64,000 nt of DNA from assembly GCF_000820765.1 (NCBI RefSeq), contig NZ_CCYH01000018.1:85120-149119 (forward strand), given 5' to 3'. The notes beneath the pieces were generated by a model that did not search any database, had not been told where the DNA came from, and was given only the letters and a program-made list of their open reading frames with translations. Below, in pieces: positions 1 to 7,350 of the stretch. Each line of letters begins with the position of its first letter. Position 1 is the stretch's first letter. The position numbers and the translations under genes are program-made. The DNA comes from Candidatus Soleaferrea massiliensis AP7. Lineage in GTDB: Bacteria; Bacillota; Clostridia; Oscillospirales; Ruminococcaceae.

Positions 1-115
1 TTCTGCTGATGCCCAACGTTTCAGCGAACTGCTCCTGCGTAAGCCCCTTCATTTTACGGTAATATGCAATATTTAATCCAAGCTGAACAAACTGCCGGTT
101 GTCTTTTCTTCTCAT
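1..115 (-). CDS. XRE-family helix-turn-helix regulator, N-terminal part only
   Basis: The gene runs off the left edge, so only about 38 N-terminal residues are visible. They begin MRRKDNRQFVQLGLNIAYYR and continue with KGLTQEQFAETLGISR, which matches helices 1-3 of an XRE/Cro-type DNA-binding domain (the TQEQFAETLGIS part is the recognition-helix region). I chose the ATG at 115 because GGTGATAGAA precedes it; an in-frame ATG at 127 lacks a ribosome-binding site. Its targets and C-terminal domain cannot be judged. An 8-bp inverted repeat at 277-296 upstream could be an operator, but that is speculation. Confidence 0.75.
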   Translation of the reverse strand, partial: MRRKDNRQFVQLGLNIAYYRKMKGLTQEQFAETLGISR

Positions 116-276
116 TTCTATCACCATAAATAGTATAAACGATTAGACACTTCCAGTACACAATCCCCAATCTGACATTTGCAAACCGCCGCGCGACAAT
201 CAGAATATTTCTGATTTGAGATGCGTTACATAGAAAGTTTTCTTAATATATATCCTATCAGATTTTAAAACGGCAC

Positions 277-296
277 TTTAGTGATCTTTCACTAAA
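277..296. repeat. 8-bp inverted repeat upstream of the XRE gene
   Basis: TTTAGTGA at 277-284 and TCACTAAA at 289-296 are perfect inverted copies separated by 4 bases. The site lies in AT-rich DNA about 160 bp upstream of the XRE start and could be a regulator-binding palindrome or a small hairpin. Nothing in the sequence decides between these. Confidence 0.35.
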
Positions 297-365
297 AGGT
301 ATATTTTCATAAATATTTTATCATTCAATCGGGGTGACTTTAAGGGGATATAGTCCTCCGTCTAT

Positions 366-407
366 AAAAATGACAGCCTATCCGGGAATTTTCCCGGACG
401 GGCTGTC
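366..407 (-). terminator. Rho-independent terminator, orphan
   Basis: Arms at 372-388 and 391-407 form a long stem with one mismatch. On the minus strand a U-rich tail (ATTTTTAT) follows. No gene to the right uses it directly. Its core, GACAGCC.../GGACGGGCTGTC, is almost the same as the typA terminator at 1301-1332, so the two look like copies. Confidence 0.7.
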
Positions 408-454
408 GGCATACTGAAAAAGTGGAGTGTTTTCTATTGTTTGTGGGGCAGATC

Positions 455-640
455 TGACTGGTGGCTGTTGTACCACTGCAGCGCAGTGGTTTTACTTTGT
501 TAGCCAAGTGACACTCGGCAGTGTGGTCGTTACTTCTTTGCGCGGCCAAAGAAGTAACCAAGAAAGGCCGTTCAAGGGGGCCATACAGTGTGCCGCTCCT
601 AGCCAGATGGCCCCCTTGAAAATCCCCTCAGATATCCCTA
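455..640 (+). repeat. Multi-hairpin repeat, copy A
   Basis: This copy holds four consecutive hairpins. H1 is CCACTG (473-478)/CAGTGG (484-489). H2 is at 503-519 (GCCAAGTG...CACTCGGC, one mismatch). H3 is GTTACTTCTTTG (529-540)/CAAAGAAGTAAC (547-558). H4 is TTCAAGGGGGCCAT (571-584)/ATGGCCCCCTTGAA (607-620). The same order occurs at 63,7xx-63,972 on the same strand, and H2-H4 occur at 1047-1213 on the opposite strand. Open frames through it give only repeat translations, so it is treated as non-coding. Confidence 0.85.
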
Positions 641-1046
641 TTTCTGCTTCGGCCGCCTGCGGGCGGCGTATTGCTTTTGGCAGGGTGGTTGGGCATAGCT
701 AGCAGCGGACGCTTCTCCGGTTACTGGCTTCTCTCATGGTACCCCAATACCTTGGCTGGTTCGTGAATTGACACTGATTCTTGTGGATTTGCATCGATCA
801 TGGATATATCACGATTCTTCGAAGAAACATCTTACAGGAAGTCTACAGGGATTCAACTTTCTAAGACAGGCACGTCGGGCAACCATCCTGTTTATTTAGA
901 GCACAAAACAAAACCTTTACCATACAGCATAGAATAGATCACTATGCTGATGGATTCTGAATACAGGGCGAGTGGAATATATAGATATAACCGCCAGAAT
1001 AACGGACGTTCGAACCCAGCAAACGCTGAGCTTTCTTGCCCCGCTG
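641..1046. other. Gene-poor stretch between inverted repeat copies A and B
   Basis: No convincing gene is present. An open frame of about 50 codons from roughly 775 to 933 (+) contains GFASIMDISRF, then STGIQLSKTGTSGN, then HPVYLEH. This vaguely recalls the C-terminal part of IS110-type transposases, in which an E/I-x-D-I-x-R-F motif is followed by SG...GN. It has no start codon with a ribosome-binding site and is far too short, so at most it is a gene remnant. Confidence 0.3.
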
Positions 1047-1213
1047 AGAAGTGGACGGGCAGAGGGGGAATCCAAAGGGGGAATGACGTCCATACTGACT
1101 GTACCGAAGCGGCATTCCCCCTTTGGCGGCCTTTCTTGGTTCTTCTTTGGCCGTGCAAAGAAGAACATCCACTTTGCCAAGCGGTACTTGGTAACCACAG
1201 CCTGGCCGCTGAG
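1047..1213 (-). repeat. Multi-hairpin repeat, copy B (inverted)
   Basis: This is the opposite-strand copy of the repeat at 455-640. H4 arms are CCAAAGGGGGAATG (1072-1085) and CATTCCCCCTTTGG (1113-1126). H3 arms are GTTCTTCTTTG (1139-1149) and CAAAGAAGAAC (1156-1166). H2 is CCAAG (1177-1181)/CTTGG (1187-1191). The arm sequences differ from copies A and C, but both sides of each stem differ in a matching way, so pairing is kept. Frames through it yield only repeat translations. Confidence 0.85.
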
Positions 1214-1294
1214 TTTGAGCGAAGCAATAACCAATCATCCGAAACGATTTGAATATATAAAGATGAAGAACCCTCTATATCGGCGTTTTTGAAA

Positions 1295-1332
1295 AACGAA
1301 ACAGCCCGTCCGAATACTCTTGGACGGGCTGT
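1295..1332 (-). terminator. typA terminator
   Basis: Arms ACAGCCCGTCC (1301-1311) and GGACGGGCTGT (1322-1332) are perfect complements. Read on the minus strand they are followed by TTCGTTTTT. The hairpin lies 17 bp past the typA stop codon. Confidence 0.9.
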
Positions 1333-1348
1333 CATAGTATAAAAGCGT

Positions 1349-3178
1349 TTACGCTTCTTTATTCTTCTTGCTGTTGGCCTTGGCGCGCAGCTGGTTGTTG
1401 AGGATGCGCTTTCTCAGCCGCAGGTTGTTCGGCGTGACCTCGACCAGCTCATCGTCCGCGATGAACTCCAGTGCCTGTTCCAGGCTCAGTATTCTCGGCG
1501 GCACCAGGCGGAGCGCTTCGTCGCTGCCGGATGCGCGCATGTTCGTGACATGCTTCTTCTTGCAGACGTTGACCACAAGGTCTTCGGCCTTCGGGCTTTG
1601 TCCGACGATCATGCCCTCATAGACCGGCACGCCTGCGCCGATGAACAGCGCGCCGCGGTCCTGCGCGTTGTAAAGGCCGTAGGTGACCGATTCGCCGCTC
1701 TCCCATGCGATCAGGGAACCGGTGGCGCGTCTCGGGATGTCGCCCTTATACGGCTCATATCCGTAGAACACCGTGTTCAGGATGCCTTCGCCCTTGGTTT
1801 CGGTCAGAAACTCGTTGCGGTAGCCAAACAGGCCGCGGGATGGAATCAAAAATTCCAGACGCATACGGCTGCCCTGCGGGGTCATATGCTGAAGCTCCGC
1901 TTTGCGCTGTCCCATCTGCTCCATGACCGATCCGACCGATTCCTCCGGCACATCGACCAGCAGGCGCTCGATCGGTTCGAGCAGAACGCCTTCCTTCTTC
2001 TTGTACAGGACGTGCGGTGTGCTGACCTGGAATTCGTAGCCCTCGCGCCGCATCGTCTCGATCAGGATGGACAGATGCATCTCGCCGCGGCCGGCGACCC
2101 GGAAGCTGTCGGCCGTCTCGCCCTCATGCACGCGCAGGGAGACATCTTTGAGCAGCTCCTTCGAAAGCCGTTCGCGCAGATGGCGGGAGGTGACGAACTT
2201 GCCGTCGCGTCCGGCAAACGGGGAGTCATTGACCGAGAAGGTCATCTCGACGGTCGGCGCGCTGATCTTGACAAACGGCAGCGGCTCCACACAGTCGGTG
2301 TCGCAGATCGTCTCGCCGATCGTGACGTTCTCGACGCCGGAAACACAGACGATGTCGCCGACCGTGGCGGTTTCGGTTGCGACGCGCTCAAGTCCGTCAA
2401 TCTGATAGACATTGACGACCTTTCCCTTATAGGGGTCCTTGTGGCCGTGATAATCGGCGACCATGACCTCCTGATTCTGCCGGATGGTGCCGCGCTCAAT
2501 GCGTCCGATCGCGATGCGTCCGACATATTCGTTGTAATCGATGGAGGAAACGAGCATCTGCAGCTTTTCCTCCGGTTCGCCTTCGGGAGCCGGGATGTAG
2601 TCGATGATCAAATCCAGCAGCGGCGTTAAGTCGGTGCCCTCGATGTTCGGGGAGACGGATGCCGTGCCGTCGCGTCCCGAGCAGTAGATGATCGGGCTGT
2701 CGAGCTGCTCCTCCGAAGCATCCAGGTCCAGAAGCAGTTCGAGCACCTCGTCGCCGATCTCGCCGAGCCTTGCGTCCGGCCGATCGATCTTGTTGACGAC
2801 GACGATGATTTTATGGCCAAGCTCCAGCGCCTTCTGCAGAACAAAGCGGGTCTGGGGCATCGGGCCTTCAAAAGCGTCCACCAGCAGCAGTACGCCGTTT
2901 ACCATTTTGAGAATGCGTTCCACCTCGCCGCTGAAGTCGGCATGTCCCGGCGTGTCGACGACATTGATCTTGACGTCCTTATAGGTGACGGAGGTGTTCT
3001 TGGCCAGGATGGTGATGCCGCGTTCGCGTTCCAAATCTCCGTTATCCATCACACGGTCCGCGACGACCTGGTTTTCACGGAAGGTGCCGCCCTGTTTAAG
3101 CATTTCATCAACAAGGGTGGTCTTGCCATGGTCGACGTGGGCGATGATGGCTACGTTGCGTAAATCTTCTCTAATCAA
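1349..3178 (-). CDS. typA: GTP-binding protein TypA/BipA
   Basis: This is a ribosome-associated translational GTPase, related to EF-G, that helps 50S subunit assembly and stress adaptation. At 609 residues it has the usual family length. The G1 loop AHVDHGKTT is at residues 13-21, G3 DTPGH at 75-79 and G4 NKID at 129-132, followed by the EF-G-like domains and the TypA-specific C-terminal domain ([18 protein letters not shown] region). The start is a TTG at 3178 preceded by AAAGGGAG at suitable distance; the nearby ATG is out of frame. It is monocistronic, with its own terminator at 1301-1332. Identification is secure. Confidence 0.97.
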   Translation of the reverse strand: MIREDLRNVAIIAHVDHGKTTLVDEMLKQGGTFRENQVVADRVMDNGDLERERGITILAKNTSVTYKDVKINVVDTPGHADFSGEVERILKMVNGVLLLVDAFEGPMPQTRFVLQKALELGHKIIVVVNKIDRPDARLGEIGDEVLELLLDLDASEEQLDSPIIYCSGRDGTASVSPNIEGTDLTPLLDLIIDYIPAPEGEPEEKLQMLVSSIDYNEYVGRIAIGRIERGTIRQNQEVMVADYHGHKDPYKGKVVNVYQIDGLERVATETATVGDIVCVSGVENVTIGETICDTDCVEPLPFVKISAPTVEMTFSVNDSPFAGRDGKFVTSRHLRERLSKELLKDVSLRVHEGETADSFRVAGRGEMHLSILIETMRREGYEFQVSTPHVLYKKKEGVLLEPIERLLVDVPEESVGSVMEQMGQRKAELQHMTPQGSRMRLEFLIPSRGLFGYRNEFLTETKGEGILNTVFYGYEPYKGDIPRRATGSLIAWESGESVTYGLYNAQDRGALFIGAGVPVYEGMIVGQSPKAEDLVVNVCKKKHVTNMRASGSDEALRLVPPRILSLEQALEFIADDELVEVTPNNLRLRKRILNNQLRAKANSKKNKEA

Positions 3179-3361
3179 ATTTCATGACTCCCTTTTTATT
3201 TTATATCTTATCCATTATACATCGAAACATAGGGATTTTCTATCATTTTTGTGATTTCTTCAGTTTTTCATAACCTTTGCCGGAACCATTTTTTCCTTTT
3301 TGTATAGTTTACACACATGAAAAAAAACTGTTTTTAATTTGAAAACAGTGTGGATGCAATC

Positions 3362-3390
3362 TTGACGAAGCTCTCATTTCCCCGTATACT
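3362..3390 (+). promoter_or_regulatory. Sigma-A-type promoter of the lipoprotein gene
   Basis: TTGACG at 3362-3367, a 17-bp spacer and TATACT at 3385-3390 give a near-consensus vegetative promoter about 120 bp upstream of the lipoprotein start. Confidence 0.75.
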
Positions 3391-3507
3391 ATATTGGATA
3401 GAATGGAAAAATAGCCTGTAACGGCCCTGTTGCAGGGACAGGCTTTGATGAAAGCATCCGCTGCGGCGGATCACATGAATTTAAGACGAGAAAAGGAAGT
3501 ACCCATC

Positions 3508-4350
3508 ATGAATATGAAAAAAATCCTGACCGTGCTGCTGGCATGCAGCTTTATCTTTGTATTTGCCGCCTGCGGCGCGAACAAGGAAGCCGAGATGCAG
3601 AACCGCACCGAACTGACCGAGGTGGACGCGCAGGAATTCATCAAGGAAGTCGAGCAGGTCAATAAAAACGGCAAGATCACGGCCTATCATACGGTTGTAA
3701 ACGATCCGACCAACAAGGTCAAGGACCTTTTGACCGGCAAGAAAAACAAGGTGCATTTCGTTTCCAACGGGGACGGCACCTTCCAGCTCTACGCCAGCAT
3801 CAAGGACACCCTGCGCTATGACGGCGTGGCAAATGAGCCGTTTGAGTTCTACTATACCGGCGAGGAGTACGCCGAGATCTATGAAAAAATCCGGCAGCAG
3901 TATCCGGTCGGCAACTTTGACTTGGTCAAATCGATCGCACGGGTCATCGGTGTCCCAAGCCTGACGCTTGACCCGGATTTCTTTAAGGATGTCAAGGTCT
4001 ATCAGACCGAAAACGGCGGTTATCATCTGGAATTTACGTTTGACGTCACCTCTCTGAACAACACGGTTACGGCGACGATCAGTTTCAATAAGGACAAGAT
4101 TGCGCAGTGGGCAACCATCCAGGAGGATGCCACGGTCACCGTCGGCGACAACGATGAGAAGCAGACCCGTACGATTGTCACCACGCTGGAGTTCAGCAAG
4201 ATCAATCAGGTGCCGGAGCTGACCCTACCAACCTGGTATGAGGGTATGGATGAGTCCTCGAAGAATACCGCGTCCGAAACTTCGGGCGCAGCATCCTCCA
4301 AAACACAGGAAAGCTCCGCGGCATCCGGGGAGAGCTCTTCAGCGGAATAA
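3508..4350 (+). CDS. Secreted lipoprotein of unknown function
   Basis: A 280-residue protein with a lipoprotein signal: MKKILTVLLACSF, hydrophobic core, then FVFAAC, where the cysteine before G would be lipidated. I chose the ATG at 3508 because AAGGAAG lies 9 bases upstream; earlier in-frame starts would spoil the signal peptide. The mature region (about residues 35-245) is a beta-rich single domain ending in an INQVPELTLP segment. It loosely resembles LolA/LppX-type lipid-binding barrels, but that is only a resemblance. The last 30 residues are a Ser/Ala/Glu-rich tail. Its own promoter precedes it, and the unrecognised gene at 4558 follows on the same strand. Confidence 0.8.
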   Translation: MNMKKILTVLLACSFIFVFAACGANKEAEMQNRTELTEVDAQEFIKEVEQVNKNGKITAYHTVVNDPTNKVKDLLTGKKNKVHFVSNGDGTFQLYASIKDTLRYDGVANEPFEFYYTGEEYAEIYEKIRQQYPVGNFDLVKSIARVIGVPSLTLDPDFFKDVKVYQTENGGYHLEFTFDVTSLNNTVTATISFNKDKIAQWATIQEDATVTVGDNDEKQTRTIVTTLEFSKINQVPELTLPTWYEGMDESSKNTASETSGAASSKTQESSAASGESSSAE

Positions 4351-4557
4351 CACGCATACAACATGCATCATAGGCGGAAAGCGTGAAGCGTATGTCCGAT
4401 CATTCTGCCAGCGGAAAGAATTATAAGGTTCGCAGTGTTGTTAAAGCTGCATGACGGCCCGGCCCACAGCAGATGGGAAAGCGGCTTAGACCCATCCATA
4501 CGGATATTGCCATGAAAAAGCTTCTGTCTGCATGCAGTATTGAGGAGAAAAAACAAT

Positions 4558-5442
4558 ATGATTTTTTCAAAAAAAGACGGAATGATTGATACCAGGCCGA
4601 CCGCGGCAAGCTGGCCAAAACGGATATTTGAGCTTTCTGATGTGCCGGAACGCTTTCTGCCCGCGCTGCGTCCATGGCTCGACAGGGGACTGGAGCCGGC
4701 ACAGATGATCTTCGTTCCCCGTGTGCAGCACTGGCTGACCGTCATACCGGAAAGTCTGCTTTTCCGGTTTGAACAGGAGGTGGTGTTTGTAGAGCGCGGC
4801 GGAGAGGATGTTCTGGTCATCGAGCAGAAGGATGTACTGGTTGTCCGGCACTATATGGAGCTGCTGAAATGCCAGATGTCCATCCTTTACCGGCAGGACG
4901 GCGAGATCAGGCGCAAAAGCCTCAGTTACAGCCGGATGTCCGACGATCTGATGGTTGAGATCTACAACACCCTGCTTGGGAACCCGCCCGAATATGCGCC
5001 GAATCTGTTCCTGCATGACAACACCGCATGCGAGCGGCTGTTTACCGAAAGCTACATGATGTACAACTTTGGAAAGCTGTGCTACCGGCTCAGCGACCAT
5101 GTGGAAAGCTTCTTCTGGCAGCGGCGGAAAAAACAGGGGCTGTCAAAGTTCATGAAATCAAAGGCCGATCCGGAAAACCTCGTGGTCTGCATGACCGACG
5201 GCATCTCGATGGTCAACGCGGATTTCTACGGGTTTGAAGCGGTGCATCTTCCGTGGAAAAGCGTACAGGATGTGTCGTTTGCGGAAGCTGAGGATAAAGC
5301 GCCGGCGGTTCTGTCCATTCAAACGGCGGCAAAGAGGTGCTATACCATCCCGATAGAACCCGGCAGGGAGGATGAAGCCCAGCGTTTTCAGCTGTTTATC
5401 CGGCGTTACCGGGATGAGTCTGTGGATCTATCGGTATCATAA
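4558..5442 (+). CDS. Unrecognised cytoplasmic protein, possibly with two PH-like modules
   Basis: A 294-residue protein that I do not recognise. It has no signal peptide or membrane segment. The ATG at 4558 follows TGAGGAG at 7-bp spacing; an in-frame TTG at 4540 is less likely. Two stretches look like beta-barrel, PH-like modules: roughly residues 40-125 (FVPRVQHWLTVIPESLLFRF...) and 195-285 (VVCMTDGISMVNADFYGF... VHLPWKSVQDVSF...). A helical linker joins them. This is inferred from alternating hydrophobic strands only. It lies about 200 bp after the lipoprotein gene and ends at a bidirectional terminator. Confidence 0.7.
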   Translation: MIFSKKDGMIDTRPTAASWPKRIFELSDVPERFLPALRPWLDRGLEPAQMIFVPRVQHWLTVIPESLLFRFEQEVVFVERGGEDVLVIEQKDVLVVRHYMELLKCQMSILYRQDGEIRRKSLSYSRMSDDLMVEIYNTLLGNPPEYAPNLFLHDNTACERLFTESYMMYNFGKLCYRLSDHVESFFWQRRKKQGLSKFMKSKADPENLVVCMTDGISMVNADFYGFEAVHLPWKSVQDVSFAEAEDKAPAVLSIQTAAKRCYTIPIEPGREDEAQRFQLFIRRYRDESVDLSVS

Positions 5443-5447
5443 TAAAA

Positions 5448-5484
5448 ATAAAACGGTATAGCATCCAGCTATACCGTTCATTTT
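5448..5484. terminator. Bidirectional terminator between convergent genes
   Basis: ACGGTATAGC (5453-5462) and GCTATACCGT (5468-5477) pair perfectly. A-rich sequence to the left and T-rich sequence to the right provide a U-tail on both strands, serving the gene ending at 5442 and the one ending at 5513. Confidence 0.88.
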
Positions 5485-5512
5485 ATAATGGCGTATCCAG
5501 TAAAATCGGGAA

Positions 5513-5926
5513 TCAGGCCCAGACGGCTTTCATCAGGGCGGGATACAGGTCCGCGGCAATGCTGATCATCCTCAGCATCAGCTGCATGGCTAGATCGCCG
5601 ACATTGCCGGGGGTGACAAGCGAGTCGGCCCGCATGACAATTTCGCTGTTGCGGTCAATGTAGCAGGTGATCCAGCGATATTTCCTATTAAATTCGTTGA
5701 GTGTCTGCAGTAGGCCGTCGGTGACCTCCTTGACCATGCAGAGGTTCCGGGCATGGATGCAGATGGACTGGTCGTCCACATTTGTGATGACCGCCAGGCG
5801 CAGGACGACATTGGTGTCCTTGATCTGCTGCTGAAACAGAAGCACCTGCTGTTCGTCTCCGGTAACCTGATGGCCCACCTTTTTTTCGGTGAAAAATTTA
5901 TGTAATCTTTCCGAATATAAGTTCAT
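5513..5926 (-). CDS. YbjN-like protein, copy 2
   Basis: A 137-residue soluble protein of the YbjN-domain type, a fold resembling type III secretion chaperones, whose biochemical role in Firmicutes is unknown. It is a clear paralogue of the next gene upstream (5949-6371): both carry an LLxxLNEFNRxYRW(I) core at about residues 72-87, a following YIDRNSEIVMRADS or YVDNDNQITLLADS strand pair, and a V(T/E)xxNVGD motif. The two genes are 22 bp apart in the same orientation, so they are probably one operon and may form a heterodimer (inference). Confidence 0.7.
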   Translation of the reverse strand: MNLYSERLHKFFTEKKVGHQVTGDEQQVLLFQQQIKDTNVVLRLAVITNVDDQSICIHARNLCMVKEVTDGLLQTLNEFNRKYRWITCYIDRNSEIVMRADSLVTPGNVGDLAMQLMLRMISIAADLYPALMKAVWA

Positions 5927-5948
5927 GAAAAGCTTCTCCTTCCTTTGT

Positions 5949-6371
5949 TTATTCCTGGGATTCCTTTGCGAATTCTTTCAGTTTGGGATAGACCAGATTG
6001 GCAAGGCCCGCCGCGCGTCCGATCAGCTGCAGACAAACGTCCCCGACATTGCTTTCGGTGACATTGGAGTCGGCGAGCAGGGTGATCTGGTTGTCGTTGT
6101 CGACATAGAAGGAGATCCAGCGGTAATCCCGGTTAAACTCGTTGAGAAGCTCCAGCAGCTTGCGGCCGGACTCTTTGACGGCACAGAGGTTTTTGGCATA
6201 GATCGAGATCGAACTGTCCTCAGGTTTTGTCACAACCAGAAATTTTAAGATGACATCGCTGTCTTTGATTCTCTGCGGCAGGATGAACGCTTCTTCTTCT
6301 TTTCCCGTCTGAGTATAATGAAGGCCTTTTTCATCGAAAAAAGCACGCAGATTGCTTGCAAGATTATTCAT
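5949..6371 (-). CDS. YbjN-like protein, copy 1
   Basis: A 140-residue paralogue of the downstream gene with the same layout: an N-terminal helix, a central beta-sheet (VILKFLVVTKPEDSSISIYA), a KLLELLNEFNRDYRWISFYV core and a C-terminal amphipathic helix. A ribosome-binding site (GAAAGGGG region) precedes the ATG at 6371. It is the first gene of a likely two-gene transcript that ends at the terminator at 5453-5477. The function is unknown. The pair is probably a tandem duplication with substantial divergence. Confidence 0.7.
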   Translation of the reverse strand: MNNLASNLRAFFDEKGLHYTQTGKEEEAFILPQRIKDSDVILKFLVVTKPEDSSISIYAKNLCAVKESGRKLLELLNEFNRDYRWISFYVDNDNQITLLADSNVTESNVGDVCLQLIGRAAGLANLVYPKLKEFAKESQE

Positions 6372-6476
6372 ATAGTAGCCCCTTTCAATTGGATATATAT
6401 CAAGTTTAACATATTTTTATACGTTTTTCAACGTTGTTTTGATAAAAACTGATGAGAATTTAGAAAGGAGAGCACC

Positions 6477-6920
6477 ATGATCCGAGATTTTATGGAAAAG
6501 GACCGGGAGGAGTACATCCGCCTGTCGGATGCGTTCTATCATTCCTCCGCGGTGCTGCATGCGATTCCCAGAGAAAATTTTGAGGAGACCTTCCGGCAGA
6601 TCATGCACAAAAATCCCTATGCGAGGGGGCTTATCATCGAGCATGAAGGCAAAACGGCAGGCTATGCGCTGCTGGCGCTGACCTACTCCAATGAGGTTGC
6701 CGGGCTGGTTGTCTGGCCGGAGGAGGTCTATATCGACCCGGCGTTTCAGGGGCACGGGCTTGGCACCGAGCTGTTTTGTTTCCTTGAGAAAGAATATGAG
6801 GGCCGGGTCAAGCGGTTTCGTTTAGAGGTGACATCGGTCAACGAGGGCGCTATCCGGCTGTATAAAAAGCTGGGCTATGAATCCTTCGACTATCTGCAGA
6901 TGGTGAAAGACTACGATTGA
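6477..6920 (+). CDS. GNAT-family N-acetyltransferase
   Basis: A 147-residue single-domain acetyltransferase. The acetyl-CoA binding motif is visible as VYIDPAFQGHGLGTELF (Q/R-x-x-G-x-G/A form), followed by the conserved EVTSVNEGAIRLYKKLGYE segment that closes most GNAT domains. AGAAAGGAGAGCACC precedes the ATG at 6477. The substrate (small molecule or protein N-terminus) cannot be told from sequence. It is a single gene ending at the perfect 32-bp palindromic terminator at 6961-6992. Confidence 0.9.
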   Translation: MIRDFMEKDREEYIRLSDAFYHSSAVLHAIPRENFEETFRQIMHKNPYARGLIIEHEGKTAGYALLALTYSNEVAGLVVWPEEVYIDPAFQGHGLGTELFCFLEKEYEGRVKRFRLEVTSVNEGAIRLYKKLGYESFDYLQMVKDYD

Positions 6921-6960
6921 TATGGATTCTGTACCATGATCAATAGACGTCATAAAGATA

Positions 6961-6998
6961 AGAAGCGCCCTTCAAATTTGAAGGGCGCTTCTTATGTT
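6961..6998 (+). terminator. Terminator after the GNAT gene
   Basis: A perfect 32-bp palindrome, arms AGAAGCGCCCTTCAAA (6961-6976) and its complement (6977-6992), is followed by a short T-rich stretch. Confidence 0.82.
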
Positions 6999-7029
6999 TT
7001 GCCGAATAACCGCGTGTATCAGACTGTAT

Positions 7030-7255
7030 TATCATATGTTTGGCAGGGCGGCCGCTGGGCTGCTGCGGTTCAGCATACGGTATGTGCCCAGGTGATTTGG
7101 CTGCGCAGTGATGGTGCCGTCGTATCTCAGCAGTTTTATTTCGTTTGCCAGGATGCTTTGTTAAGGCGGTTACGGTACTGCTCTGTACCGGCAGACCGGC
7201 GGTTTCCAAGCTGCAATTGTCTGAGTGGTCGTTGTACCGCTGAGATACAGCAGCC
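7030..7255 (+). repeat. Degenerate remnant of the multi-hairpin repeat
   Basis: This gene-less stretch contains pieces that resemble the H1/H2 part of the repeat at 455-640: CAGTTTTATTTCGTTTGCCAGG, then GGCGGTTACGG, then CGGCGGTTT, and GTGGTCGTTGTACCGCTGAG near 7226-7245. The H3 and H4 stems are absent. A short frame at about 7258-7353 (GIYQLPEDKKSDVKFADACK...) ends at a stop without a credible start and may be a gene remnant. Confidence 0.4.
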
Positions 7256-7350
7256 CTAGGTATCTATCAATTACCGGAAGATAAAAAATCTGATGTGAAA
7301 TTTGCCGATGCCTGTAAAAAGATCATTGTGCGGCGGATGATCCTGCATGG

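Noticed and set aside
427..702. Open frame containing RSNQERPFKG
   Set aside because: It is a translation of the hairpin repeat. The same peptide appears at 63,669-63,971 and, in altered form, at 1,047-1,213, always from the repeat stems.
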